A DNA stretch of 64,000 nucleotides from Blasia pusilla (GCA_050084515.1 CM114271.1:22630001-22694000); one strand, 5' to 3'. Shown: positions 42,077 to 52,987, numbered from the stretch's first letter. Notes: a model not told the origin generated them from the sequence alone. Program-made: numbers and translations.

Positions 42077-42633
42077 GCAACAACAACATCTTAAGTAGAT
42101 TGAGATTTATGATATGTGGTACTTGTGATGAAAGAGAGAGATAATACATAGGTTTGCATCACTTGCTGATGTTCATGGGTCGGTCGTGAGTATGCAGTAA
42201 GCTTGTTAATGCATGTGAGTAAGCCTGTTAATGCACAGCTGAAGTGACTGGTGATGCAAGTAGTTATTTCACTTATCATAATTGAATGGACAAGTTCATT
42301 TGAAGGAACATGTGGAGGAAAGCACCAGTGCAGCCCCTAGATAGGAGATGAATGTTATGTATGTAAGTGTAGGTAAAGTAATACATAATAAGAACTAAAA
42401 TGCAAATAAGTTGTCCCTGGGCAATACAATAGAGATAATATTTTAGTAAAGCAATGGAAATACTGAAGAGCTAAGTGGTAGGCTACAAACTTCATGAGCA
42501 CTAATCTTTTCAATGGGCAACTCTGAAATACAATCAGCATTTGGAAAAAGCCAAGATGGAATAGTACCAGATGGCACAAAGAAGCTTGTTTAGCAGAAAC
42601 AGTCATAAGACAAGCTCTTTAAAATTCTACTCC
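42077..42633. other. No recognisable gene
   Basis: Short minus-strand frames only; possibly an untranslated or intronic part of the region downstream of the helicase gene. Confidence 0.3.
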
Positions 42634-43033
42634 ATAAAATAGAAGTACACATAAAAAACTGACGAGGAATTATGAACTTTGAAAGTCTGCAGCTGCAGCT
42701 GAAGTTTTCAAGTAAATATGAGAGAGCTGCAGTTGAAGTTTTCAAGTAAAACAGGTTTGCTTATCACTAGCTAGGGTGGAAAATGCAGAGTTAACATTTC
42801 AGAAAAAAGATGCATACTAGCATCAATTGAGATAAGTGTGGGAATAAAATAGAAGTCGACATACCAAACTGATCATGTCTTTTAAAGGCTGAATTTGAGC
42901 CTGATCAATAGACATATGCAGTTGAAGTTTACAGCTAAAACATGTCGTCATAGCATCAACTGTACTGAAAAATGAAAAGCTAACATAACATGAGGAAGGT
43001 GCATATTAGCATCAGCTGATATACATCTGGGAA
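42634..43033. repeat. Tandem duplication, unit about 200 bp
   Basis: 42634-42842 and 42843-43033 share an AATAAAATAGAAGT start, a central GCAGTTGAAGTTT(T/A)CA block and a TTAGCATCA(A/G)(T/C)TGA end. Within unit 1 the GCTGCAG(C/T)TGAAGTTTTCAAG block is itself repeated at 42693 and 42726. Confidence 0.65.
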
Positions 43034-43465
43034 TCACATGTCAAGAATATATTTCATTATTGCTTCTTGTTGTTCCATTGACTGATCTTGTGTAATATAA
43101 GGATGCATAGTTGAAACAAGAGATTTGAACTATGCTTTTGCTACATGTAATTTTTGGTGTGCTTCATCCAAAGCAAGAGTAGCTGCAAAAATTTCTGCCC
43201 GGGTTGAATGTAATGTTTCATTGAGAGCAGCAAGCTTGGAACAAGAAGTAGCGAATTTGTGTTTTGCTACAGCAAGGGCAAAGGAAATCCTTGTGTAAAC
43301 GTGAAGAGGCATTGAACCAGATGGTGTGACAGCAACTATTGTATATGCATATTGATAAACCTGAAGATTTGAACCAAGATTCATGCCATGAATTGTTGTT
43401 CGAACGTGAGCTGGGTTGTTGTTGCCTCTTCTAGGAGTTGCTCTCACTCTCATCTAATGCATCTG
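43034..43465 (-). pseudogene. Exon-like segment downstream of PIF1-like helicase, unknown product
   Basis: Frame 43453-43130 reads NNNPAHVRTTIHGMNLGSN, then a helix-forming stretch (KLAALNETLHSTRAEIFAAT). A plausible acceptor TATGGTACAG precedes it at about 43467, and the frame would continue past a stop to MHPYITQDQSMEQQEAIM. I do not recognise a family. It may be a captured gene piece or the 3' part of the helicase transcript. Confidence 0.3.
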
Positions 43466-44447
43466 TACCATAACATGGAGAAAATGACACGAGAATGAAA
43501 CTACAAAAAAACAAGTTTGAAATAGGCAAATGAACATTGTAGATGCTAAAAATGAAGCAAATTGGGGATCTGAAAAATAGGACAAGTACACGATAGTGCA
43601 GGACATAGTACTCAAAAGAGTCCAAGACAACTTGGTGAGATGGACTTAAAAGTAACAATTCAAGAATTATATTGAGATCAAAAATTAGATTAGTTCAAGT
43701 GAATGATAAGTAAATGGATAGAAAGGAGAGGTCGATTGCAGCATATAAAAAAATCAGAGTTGAGCTTAATGCAAATGCATTTAAATACTGATAAAAGAGG
43801 AACCATATCAAGAACATAAGTAAATGAACTTGAAGGGAATGATAAGTAAGCTCAGAAAAGCATCAGATTGAGTGTAGTAAAAAAAAAACAAAATGAGAGC
43901 TGAGCTAACTAAATATAAAGTACTGAGGTTCATCTTAGCCCAGAGTGTTATTTGATTGTGAAACTTTGAGATATGCTCAACAGTAGGCGGATAACACTTG
44001 GCATGTGACAAAAATACAGTGTAGATTTAGGATAGTAATGGAAAGTAATGGATACTTTCCAGTTTTTCTAGATGAAGTAATACAAAGCTGTTCCTCCCTA
44101 ATACATAAGTAAAAAAAAAAAGATCTAGAAATGGACAAAAGGTTATCATTAAATTTATCTTGAGTTCTTCTGATGCATAATTATCAAAACTAAAGAGTTG
44201 TGAAATAAAAGGCAACACGTGCAAAATACTTGTGCTATAAGAAAACAAAATCTAACTGCAGTACGAAGTGACAATGCTCCTTAGTAGGTTGTGGGTAACA
44301 ACATGTGTTCATGCTCAAATTGTACTATTGTGTTTATGAACCTTCGTGGTGTAATTAGACCATCTTGTACAGAGATACAATCCAGATATTAGAACAGGGT
44401 ACTGAAAGGAATGATCAAAAGTGAGTAGTGCAGGTTTCAGAAGAAGT
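43466..44447. other. No recognisable gene; possible intron
   Basis: T-rich on the minus strand with short frames; could be intronic between two exon-like segments. Confidence 0.25.
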
Positions 44448-44936
44448 TTATGGTAGGTAGGAGTTGGACTTCCTAAGATGTGCATTTGCGCTTGCTGGGG
44501 GAATGGAGAGTAGAATTGTTCTCATAGCCAGAGTTGGAGCCAGAGGCAAAATCAGCTGGATTACCCTACTGAAATTCATCCTTAGGTTCAGTGGGTGAAT
44601 GTGATCCGGGGATATGAGATAAGATGATGACATCATCAAACTTAGGTAATGCAAGGAAATGATTGGGGTTGTCAACATCAATAGGTAATGGCTCAAACTC
44701 GGGTAACTTTCCATTATCTTGAGCTACTTTCATTCTTTCACTTAATTGGCTGGCCTTTGTTGAAGAGAGCTCAAGCAGCATCTTCATAGGTAAATGCATT
44801 TGGTGTCTAAGTGTTCTCAACTCGTCTAGCTTGATTCCTCATGAGATTATGTTGAAGAGTCTTCCTACGTCCTTTCTCGTGAGAGTAGTCTCCTTAAAGT
44901 CCACATTCTTGAACTTCAAGGCTTCTTTCTAAATGC
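44448..44936 (-). pseudogene. Exon-like segment, unknown product
   Basis: After an acceptor CAG at 44939-44937 the minus strand reads EALKFKNVDFKETTLTRKDV, then IKLDELRTLRHQMHLP and LPEFEPLPIDVDNPNHFLAL to PTEPKDEFQ, ending at a stop past 44460. The reading is continuous for more than 100 codons with one or two stops and ordinary amino-acid composition, so it derives from a real protein. No domain is recognised. Confidence 0.35.
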
Positions 44937-45047
44937 CTGGCCAAAGAAATTCAGAAGTAAAGCATTAGTGTGTTGAGTAGATGTGTAGGTATGCATGTAA
45001 TGGATGTGAGAAAAAATAAAAAGAATTAATGAGCTGATGAGAAGTAC

Positions 45048-45344
45048 CTGACGTAGGCGCATTCTTATTGATATGAAAAAATTTGGAATCCCAGATGTGC
45101 CCTGGTTGATGAGTGACTGAATTTTCCTTCCAGTAACTCCATGTTCCTAGAAGGCAAGAACCAAGCCTAGGTTATCCATGTACTTTATTTGATTCTCAGT
45201 CGGGAAGATGAATTGTGGCTTGTATTCCTCAGGTTCAGACTTGATATCACTGAAGATCATGATTGCAAAATCAAGGTAGCTTGAAGGCATATGGCAACAA
45301 GAGGTTAGAAGAGAATTTAGATAAACTAGGAAGGCAAGGTGCAC
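45048..45344 (-). pseudogene. Exon-like segment, unknown product
   Basis: Reads SSYLDFAIMIFSDIKSEPEE, QFIFPTENQIKYMDNLGLVL, then EHGVTGRKIQSLINQG with one stop, and ends in a good donor CAG|GTACTT at 45048/45047. An intron 45047-44937 would connect it to the next segment. Together with the segments at 44.4-44.9 and 43.1-43.4 kb this suggests a multi-exon transcript following the helicase. Function unknown. Confidence 0.35.
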
Positions 45345-45689
45345 AGGGGTTAGGAGAGTACCTCTGGTGTGTCCCTCTCCTGTGGGTGATGGTTATTTTC
45401 AGACTGCACAACTGGTAGTGGATTTGGATTAGGTTCATGTTCAAATAGTGGGAGTTGCGCTTGTTGTAGGACTTGAGATGAAACTCATCCAACACGTCCC
45501 CTTCTTGAGCTGGCTGGGGATAACATCTTGCAAAAGCTGCAATTAGAACTCAACATGTTATGTGTGTTAATCCAGAACAGAGAAATCAGAAGGCTGAAGC
45601 ATACCCAGTATTCGGAGCTTGCTTCTGGTTTTAACACGTGACAACATAACATATGCTAGGTCGTAGGCAAATATAGACTGAATAACTAA
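45345..45689. other. Unassigned, between helicase and exon-like segments
   Basis: A minus-strand frame at 45495-45271 is unfamiliar. Could hold an intron of the same transcription unit. Confidence 0.25.
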
Positions 45690-46771
45690 TAAACATGGCC
45701 AACTATTGTGGATCCGTGATTTTTGTGAGCTATCACGGCATAACCTAAAACTAGAGGAAAGGTCCTTTTAGTGTACTTCTGAGTTGAATGGTACCTCAGT
45801 GTAGAAAAGTTGGTCCTAGTAATTGCAACAGATGCTGTTTGAATCAAGCTTGACAATAATTTTAACTAGGACATTTCCCTCATAAAAAGATCAGATATTG
45901 AACCAATAGAGCCATTTGCTGCTTGCATCTTTAAGTTTACATTCGAAGTCAGCATAACTTTGCAATGCTTAGCAATAAAATTTAGTTGATGGAAAGAAGA
46001 ATCATTGATCCAAGACGTGAATTGAGTAGATGAAGGTGCATCAGTAAGTACATCAACCTTAACAATGGAAGCATCATCAAAGATCCTCCTTAATGCAAGC
46101 AAGTTAAAAATTGATACATCTTTGCACTGCCTACAAATGATTGTTGTATCTGATGATACATAATCAGTTACCTCATTCTCAGAGAGAAAGCAAGGTCCAA
46201 GGCAGTCAAGTATCTGAGATTCAGTTGGTATGGTTGTCTTGATTGATTTCAGAAAAGTACTAAAAGGAGGATCTTTAGAGTGTCGCATAGATGTACTAAT
46301 TTGGTACAATTTAGTAGATGTGAACAAGGGTGAGGAGATGATATAGGAGTTTCTGCAATACGAAAAAGTCCTATGATTGCACATAGGTGGTAATTAACAA
46401 GGATCCCCAACTAGTACTAATAGCTTCCTAGCAAAAGGTTTGGTAACAACACCGTGTGAGACTTCATGCATACGCATAGCTATAACTTGGAGGAGTTTGC
46501 ACGTTAGCATTGAGAACTCGTCAATGAAAAAAACCTCAGCAAATCTAAGTCTAATGTAAGAATATGAAGTAGCATGCATTGCTGGTAGATCACCACGAAT
46601 GAGAATAGCAAATGCTGAATAAACTGTAGTTGCTTGTGAATGGAGACAAATAGTTGCAATACATGTTGTTGCACTTAGTAGCGGAACCAAGACTTGGAAG
46701 ACTTGTACTTGTACATGAATTGTATAAAGAAGGATTTTCCACAACTAGGAGGTCCTGAGAGGAAAGTATGG
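45690..46771 (-). pseudogene. PIF1-like SF1 DNA helicase
   Basis: Minus strand, high to low: HTFLSGPPSCGKSFFIQF (Walker A, about 46771-46718), RFAEVFFIDEFSMLT (Walker B, about 46540-46495), LLVLVGDPC*LPPMCNH (motif III region; CAA to TAA at 46397), then a long open stretch 46384-45866 with TIICRQCKDVSIFNLLAL, and finally RTFPLVLGYAVIAHKNHGST (about 45770-45705). These are SF1/PIF1 signatures in the right order. It is cut just before Walker A, where integrase sequence on the other strand begins (46780). The same gene occurs as a fragment at 12740-13399. It is distinct from the Helitron helicase at 17.1-18.9 kb. Probably a mobile-element gene, but this is inference. Confidence 0.8.
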
Positions 46772-46779
46772 CTTGCAGC

Positions 46780-47345
46780 GGGGATAGTTGAGGGAGTGGG
46801 ACCTACATTTTCCATGGTTGGCTATGGGTTATCGCTTTAGTCGGCAAGCATCCTTGGCGTCATTTTCACCGTACTTTTTGCTCTTTGGGAGAGAACCAGA
46901 TTTACCTGCAGCGATTTGATGTGACATTGCAAAGGTGTTAGATCTTGATGATCCAGATGTGTGGCTACAAGCATGTTCTCAGAGGGCGAAGGTTTTTCGT
47001 AGAGTTATGCCTATGGCCTTTGAGAACTTAGCTATTGCTCAACATAGAGATACATTGAGGTACGCGACCATTTGGGGAGGAGGTTTTTGTCTAGGGATTA
47101 GGAGGTTTCATCCTGGAGATTATATGTATTTACAACAGGTGGCACCTACGACGCTAGATGTCACTATAGGGCGCACGATCCTACGTGTGTGCAAGGTATT
47201 ATCCACCGGAGTCCTCATGTTGGAGGGATGGGATGGTATGGTTTGGAAGGATCATGTGCTCAATTGTGCACCATATCATCTTCCGAACGTAGACGCGATA
47301 GTGGATTCGAGCTTGGCAGTGGTACCTGTAGGCTTGAGGTGTATG
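46780..47345 (+). pseudogene. Integrase C-terminal region of a DNMT-type gypsy element (copy G)
   Basis: Plus-strand reading LHFPWLAMGYRFSRQASLAS, SPYFLLFGREPDLPAAI, then the open frame 46935-47369 with VFRRVMPMAFENLAIAQHRD, GDYMYLQQVAPTTLDVTIGR and NCAPYHLPNVD. It reaches the first Cys of the PHD finger (LRCML) and stops. It matches the corresponding but more damaged part of copy A (10900-11470). It lies in opposite orientation to copy B, whose integrase ends 250 bp away. Confidence 0.8.
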
Positions 47346-47591
47346 TTGAGGGTGGATATACTTGCATGAATGTGTCCACAGAGGAATTGTCAAATGTATG
47401 AGTGATATTCATGACCTCATTAAGTCCCATGCACTTTGAAATTTCAGGATCCAGCTTCATGAAGTTGAGATTCTTGTTAAAGCTACAAGTATACTACAAG
47501 TTGGGCTATCAATTGATTTAACCACCATGTTTTCTGTGCACCTACTATTGAACATGCACCAGAATTATTTCAAGATGCACAAGACCCATCC
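47346..47591. other. Junction sequence between integrase fragment G and copy B
   Basis: About 245 bp with no homology to copies A or C. It might be upstream sequence of the minus-strand helicase gene, separated from it by the integrase fragment, but no helicase motif is visible here. Confidence 0.3.
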
Positions 47592-48180
47592 GCCTCAGGA
47601 TGATCTCTGGACGTGGTGCGGTGATCTATCAGCGCCTGATCACACAAGGCCTAAAACTCTCCCTTGAACTCGGTACCGTGGTCAGTCAACACCTCCTCCG
47701 GTGCACCAAAGTGACTAAGCACACAATCTAGAAATGCATAAGCTGTTTCCTGGCTTGCCTTGTCCTGTAGTGCCACCAACTCTATCCACTTGGAGAAATG
47801 CTCCACCATGACCAACATGTGTCTATGATGACGCCCCGTCAATGGCAAAGGTCCCGCAAAGTCGAAAATCCATCGATAACCTAAACCCATAATCGGAAAA
47901 GGATGTAACTGCGGAGTGGGAGCATTGAAGGATGCTCGCACTTTGTCACATACCATACATCTGGCCACAAACTGTTGTATCCTAGTATGCATGCCGCGCC
48001 ACTATTACTGAATCTGGAGTAAGCTGTAAGTACGCTTCACTCCAAAATGTCCCAACTCCTCATGGGCATGTTGCACTACACGTGCTTGCTGGGAAGGATA
48101 AGGTACCACTCGTATCCTACCATCTCCCCATACCCGTAAAATGTGAGTCCCCTCCCACTTGAACCTCCTGGCTCTCTATA
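47592..48180 (-). pseudogene. Integrase zinc and core region (copy B)
   Basis: HHCC module: AHEELGHFGVKRTYSLLQ and FVARCMVCDKVRASF (48070-47935). Core: YRWIFDFAGPLPLTGRH with the first catalytic Asp (about 47865), HMLVMVEHFSKWIELVALQD, and LTDHGTEFKGEF with the second Asp (47690-47655). Sequence equivalent to copy A continues to RTTSRD then EADG (about 47592) and then stops, so the third catalytic residue and C-terminal domains are absent. Two adjacent stops (IQ**WRGM) lie in the zinc module. Confidence 0.85.
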
Positions 48181-48199
48181 GGATCCGATCCCGCTCCCT

Positions 48200-48429
48200 A
48201 GCACTCACTGTGCTCGCTATGATGCCAGTGCGCAAGAACTCCACAACCTATACATTGTCATGGATATCACGACCACCTGTCGCCTCCTCACTGACCTCCG
48301 GATCCAAAGACTCATCATCCAACCCCACCACTGAAGTCATCACCTGTGGCTGACCTGCCATAGTCAACCAACAAAGATAGGCAGATGCATGCCAACCGAG
48401 CACCATCTACTCATCACTCTCTCCGTGCC
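48200..48429 (-). pseudogene. RNase H-integrase tether (copy B)
   Basis: Contains PSQRDDTGARWHGESDEESL and VSEEATGGRDIHDNV, matching the tether in copies A and C. No catalytic motif. Confidence 0.6.
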
Positions 48430-49903
48430 ATCGAGCTCCTGTGTCGTCTCTCTGACTCGGACATGGGTTACGACTCAACCCATCCGCATCCTGGTTCAGC
48501 CGACTTGGCCTATGAACCACCTCAAACTCATACTCCTATAGTAATAGAGCCCACATGGCAAGCTTTCCCGTAAGCTTGTTGGACTCCATCAACCACCTCA
48601 ACGGCTGATGATCAGTGATAAGTGTGAAAGGGTTTCCAAATAAATAGCACTTGAAATGTGCCATGGCCCACACTGTAGCCAAGCACTCTCCCTCATAGGA
48701 GCTGTACTTTGCCTCTGCAATGTTGTTCAATCGGCTCGCGTAAGCCACAACAAACTTCCTCTCCTTGTAATCCCTTTGAGTAAGCACTGCTCCTAGACCC
48801 AACATGCTCCAATCCGTATGTAACTGGAATGGGCAACCCCTAATCAGTCTCTGTAAAATGGGTGAGGACGTCAATCTATCCTTGAGATCCTGAAATGCTT
48901 GCTCATGATCATCTCCCCACAACCAAACCAGATCAAGTCTCGTCAACAAGGTCAAAGACTTTGCAATCGCACTAAAACCCTTGACATACCGTCGATAGAA
49001 GTTTGCAAGGCCAAGAAATGCTTGGACTCGACTCACATATGTAGGGCGTGGAATCTGCGCAATAGCCTCTACCTTCGTCTGCTGAACGCCTAACCCACTC
49101 GGGTATATGGTGTGTCCCAAATACTCAATCTGCTCCTGAAAGAATTTGCACTTTCTTGGATGTAACTTCAGTCCATGTAACTGCAATGGCCGAAACACCA
49201 CCTCCAGGTGTCGCTCATGCTCCTCAACCGTGGAACTGAAGATAAGAATATCATCTATGTAACATTGTGCAAACTCCAAGCTAGCCAGAATCCTATCCAT
49301 CACTCTCTGAAACTCTGCAGGCGCGTTCTTCAACCCAAATGGTAAGAACCGCCACAGATACAAGCAATCTCTCCGGAACCAATCTATCCCCCAGAATGTT
49401 GTCTTCTCCCTATCCTCCAGCCTGATAGGAAGCTGATGATAGCCAACACGGAGATATAAAGTACTTAAGATCTTTGCATGCCCTACCGCATCAAAGATCT
49501 CCTTAGGAGTAGGCATGGCGTACCGATTTGACTTCGTCTGTCGGTTGATAGGATGGTAATCTCCACATATCCGCCTATCCGTCCAATTTCCATACATATC
49601 CTTCTTCGCCGGCATGACTGTGGCAGATGCATACTCCCCATGTGATAACTCCACAAGTCCTGCCTCCAACAAGTCTTGCCTCCTGCTCTAAATCAAGGCT
49701 CGCTCCATATCACAATACCTGTAGGGTCGACAAAAGATCGGCGTATCACTAGCCAACTCAATCTGTATCCCGGGACCCTTCAGCGTACCCAAGTCTCTCA
49801 TACTGAACGCAAAATGACTGACATGCCCTCTCAGAAACCTATGAACTCGTCGTCGCTCTCCTCCTATCAACTTGAGACCTATCACAGGCTCCCAAGTCTC
49901 CAT
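48430..49903 (-). pseudogene. Reverse transcriptase and RNase H (copy B), nearly intact
   Basis: A single open stretch of 378 codons (49672-48536) plus the upstream piece 49903-49688, separated by one TAG after MERALI. Ty3/gypsy blocks: YASATVMPAKKDMYGNWTD, RRICGDYHPINRQTKSN, FLPFGLKNAPAEFQRVMDR, catalytic CYIDDILIFSSTVEEHE intact, LGHTIYPSGLGVQQTKVEAI, FLGLANFYRRYVKGF. RNase H: FQLHTDWSMLGLGAVLTQ with the catalytic Asp, YSSYEGECLATVWAM with Glu, LITDHQPLRWLM with Asp, and DADGLSRNPC. Catalytic residues of both enzymes are in place. Family function: synthesis of element cDNA from its RNA. Confidence 0.95.
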
Positions 49904-50214
49904 TGTGACCTCACTCTAAGAGGACGCAACCTCCGACTTGTGTTGCTATGTAGCAATCCTAGCTACCTCCGCAACAACCACTCCACTCTGACCTCCTACA
50001 CCATGCTCCACATCCAAAAAATGAACATGTGCTACTCTGGCCGCCTTCGCACTCTCTGCTCGAACGACGTCCCAAGAAGTCCATGGGTGCCTATCTCTCT
50101 TCGTCTCGCCCCCAGCCAATTCTTGTACAGACCTTGTAGGCAATGGTCCAACTTGTGGACATGAGGGCATGTATGACACTCGCATCCGTCTCTGCTCAAC
50201 CATACCTAGGCTGA
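49904..50214 (-). pseudogene. DNMT-RT linker (copy B)
   Basis: Open frame with GGETKRDRHPWTSWDVVRAE (cf. RYPWTSWDVLQVR in A and C), then HVHFLDVEHGVGG. A conserved spacer of unknown role joining methyltransferase and RT; two or three stops before METWEPVIGL. Confidence 0.65.
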
Positions 50215-51214
50215 CTATCCATGTGAGACAGTTGAGGTCCATTGCTTGCCCCAACACCTATCTCCGGAATGCCTTAGTCATCCTTGGCACCGCCGTAGTA
50301 CCGATAGCGAACCCCATGGCGCGATCGCGCTCATCTGTTGTAGGCTCCTCCAATGCTCTGGTCACCTCATCCCAAATCATGCCTGGCCTTCGTTGACGAA
50401 AGGCATGGGATGCTGGGAAGCTCACCAATGTAGGTAAGGCTGCCCTCAACTCCCCCACCCTATTGGCGATGGCCAATGGTGGTCTATCATCCCGTGTCAC
50501 CACCAGAGATCAACGACTTGAGCCCAAAATAGCATCCACTTTGAGATGTGGTGCTCTCTGGACTCCATCGTATGCTCGACTCAGTACCTCTGATGGTATC
50601 AAGTTTGTCCATCACAATCGTGGACGATGGGCAGGTGATCCAACTCTCGCTGCATCTAACAACACAGCAGGTCCCAACCAAGACCTCACCTGATGCACAC
50701 TCGTCATCACACATGCACGAGTGTCTCCCAACAACGACACGTTCTCCAAAATGTACGTTGGAGATCATGTCGGACTCTCTTGCTAGTGTCGTACTACTCG
50801 CAGCATCTCCCAAAATATCCCCGACCTCGGATCCTGCAATCCAAATCCTCGTCCAGCTGATGAATGACCTTGACATGGCCATCCAGCCATCACCAAATGA
50901 ATGGTGCCAACTCTATCCAGATCCTGCGCCCCCACCAAAGAGATGTCGGCGGGTAGTGTATGTTGATATCCCCATACTGCAGATGCCGGCAACAACTGAG
51001 GATACCTTTGGACCAATCTCGCCACGTGACGTAATGATACTCGTTGCACGGTCTCATCTCTCTCCCCATAAACGTACTCATGCATCTGCATGCCCGCCTG
51101 AAATACTGCAGCCAATCTGGTGCTAATCCCTCCGAAGAGATCTAACACCCTAATACCCTCCTTTGGGCACTGCCACACAACAAGTGTGGTATCCTGTGGG
51201 TTCAACGTCTCCAC
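50215..51214 (-). pseudogene. C5-cytosine DNA methyltransferase domain (copy B), catalytic motifs intact
   Basis: Motifs in the canonical linear order. I: GIRVLDLFGGISTRLAAVFQ (S-adenosylmethionine). IV: VMAGWPCQGHSSAGRGFGLQ with the catalytic Pro-Cys-Gln. VI: TYILENVSLLGD (Glu-Asn-Val). VIII: SPAHRPRLWWTNL (Arg-x-Arg). Before X: TDERDRAMGFAIGTT. X: VLGQAMDLNCLTW. The PCQG and ENV motifs fit a C5 enzyme; I cannot assign a subfamily by eye. Frames are interrupted by stops near RHLQESP (about 50780) and RR*VLGQ (50258). It sits between protease and RT in the same orientation, with the same location in copies A and C, so it is part of the element. Inference: it methylates element or target DNA. 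Confidence 0.92.
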
Positions 51215-52036
51215 TCCAAGAGCCCAATTGCCACATGACTCTCGCTGCTCCCGGATAAAGGCATGACTCCACGCCTATCTCACGAGGTTGTCGGTACTCC
51301 TTTGTAGCTCTGGAGTTATACCCCACAATGGTGAAGAGGTCTCGCCAATATGGGAAGAGACACCCGCCATGGCTAGTCTCTTCGTGGGACTATCCGCTAT
51401 TGGGACATCCTCCGCAAGTGCATTCCCCTCCAATAACTCTCTTGGCCAGCTAACACTACTTGTGAAAGTTGCCAACATGGTCACAGACTCGCCTTGTGAT
51501 CGACCACCTCGTCCCGCAAACTGCACGGGTAACTGACTCATCCGCCCGTCACCTGACCGCCATCCTGGCCGATAAGCAACGGTCTCCTCCCAGAAGTCAA
51601 GGATGAATCCTAGGGGATATAACACTCTACTCCCCACCAACACATCATACGACTCAGCCGGTGTCGTAATCGCACGTGTGCGCACCATAGCACTATCCGT
51701 CGCATCCTCTAGCTGGACTCTTACAACTATCTCCTGTTGAGTCATATATTGCGTGGGTGACACGCCCCCAATCGAGGTTTGTATCTGGAAGGGACAAGGC
51801 TCAATGTCGGCCTTCCGTAACCCCAACGCTAAACACGTCGCCTTCCCTAACATCAAGGGATGCGCTCCTGAATCAAGTAGGACACGTTGCCGGTGGTATA
51901 TCGTCCCCGTGGGACTAACCAAGAAAAATACTCTAGCTCGGTTATCCAGTAACACTACTCCAGATGTCACCATTGCTCTCGCTCTATGGCCGGTCGAGCT
52001 GGCATATCTACCAACTTTGCCGCCGCCGTATGCCAT
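51215..52036 (-). CDS. Aspartic protease (copy B), active site intact, and linker
   Basis: One 253-codon open stretch. TGTIYHRQRVLLDSGAHPLM holds the retropepsin Asp-Ser-Gly triplet (copies A, C and D have DSR or DSC). Flap-side sequence GVSPTQYMTQQEIVVRVQLE and ITTPAESYDVLVGSRVLYPLG follow, with LGFILDF typical of the end of the fold. The rest is the linker shared with A (PRELLEGNALAEDVPI, SPLWGITPELQRS). By family it processes the polyprotein inside particles. A stop at 51275 separates it from the DNMT frame, 60 codons upstream of motif I. Confidence 0.85.
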
Positions 52037-52560
52037 GACTATGTGGGAAACGTCCCGAGCACCGACTTTGAGGGCAAGTCCACCACCTCGTCAACTACCC
52101 CTAAACAAGAAGCAGTCACCTCTCCACCCTCACACAATGTTGCCGCCAGCCGGAACACCTCAACTGGTCCAACTCCCAACGTCGCCAACTCTATGGTGGA
52201 AAATAGTGGAGTGTGACTCAATCTGGTGGCCACCTCCAACACTATGCTCGACACTGACTCCACTCGAGTCAGCATAGGAGTTTTCACTCCAACTCCTTGT
52301 GATGTCGACATACCTCCCTGAGCTATAGATACCGTTGGTCGTCGAGGCACCATCGATGGTGTGTGTAGTACCTCCGACAATGTGAATGATTGTGGAACCC
52401 TGACCTGCCGCCCATTGGTCCTCTCTAGTGGGTCAATCTCAACTCCACCTCTCGATGGCTCGATGGCTCTCCCAGCACCCCGAGTCACCACTGCAGCTCC
52501 CTCAACGTGGGTTGCACTACACATAAACCCCATACTACCCCTCACCTGGGTCACGGTAAG
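52037..52560 (-). pseudogene. Gag-protease spacer (copy B)
   Basis: A 171-codon open stretch reading PRGSMGFMCSATHVEGAAVV-type sequence then SQSFTLSEVLHTPSMVPRRP, the counterpart of FTLSEALRTPSMDHHQ in copy C (57868). No domain recognised. Confidence 0.65.
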
Positions 52561-52987
52561 AGGTAGAAGCTTGAGTCACACTAGATGCTCGCAGATCCGT
52601 GCATCATCGTTATGGCAACAATCCTTTGCTCCAACTGATCGATGCATGAGAGAAGTTCCGGCTCTGGTGCTCCTGCTCCATCTCCTCTGGCTAGTGGTGG
52701 TCCTCTACCACCACATATAGGAAGAACTCCCCGAAGTCCTCCATGACGACCGCCCCCACACCCTCGGCCTACCTTTGGACGTACCTCTTGACGAAGGTCA
52801 AAACACCTATCCCTAGTGTGACCATATATGTGGCAATAGTCACACTGGTGTTGTGGTTGTGCCATCCTCTGTGGCTCCTGAGCAATCGGAGGTACTTGTG
52901 GTCCTCTCCCATGCTGTGGGCAGTCTCTCTGACTATAGGCCCCTCCACACGTCCAACAAGACCACATCGGTCCCTGCTAGGCAACAT
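52561..52987 (-). pseudogene. Nucleocapsid with CCHC knuckle (copy B)
   Basis: CWTCGGAYSQRDCP is a knuckle missing its His; CDYCHIYGHTRDRC is a perfect C-x2-C-x4-H-x4-C knuckle. A Gly/Arg-rich linker (GRGCGGGRHGGLRG) and a segment with ELLSCIDQLEQRIVAI follow. By family this part binds element RNA. Confidence 0.85.

Noticed and set aside
50548-51126. 192-codon plus-strand frame
   Set aside because: Antisense of the copy B methyltransferase; the minus strand has all catalytic motifs.
51753-52277. 174-codon plus-strand frame
   Set aside because: Antisense of copy B protease and spacer; low-complexity Pro/Ser/Thr composition.
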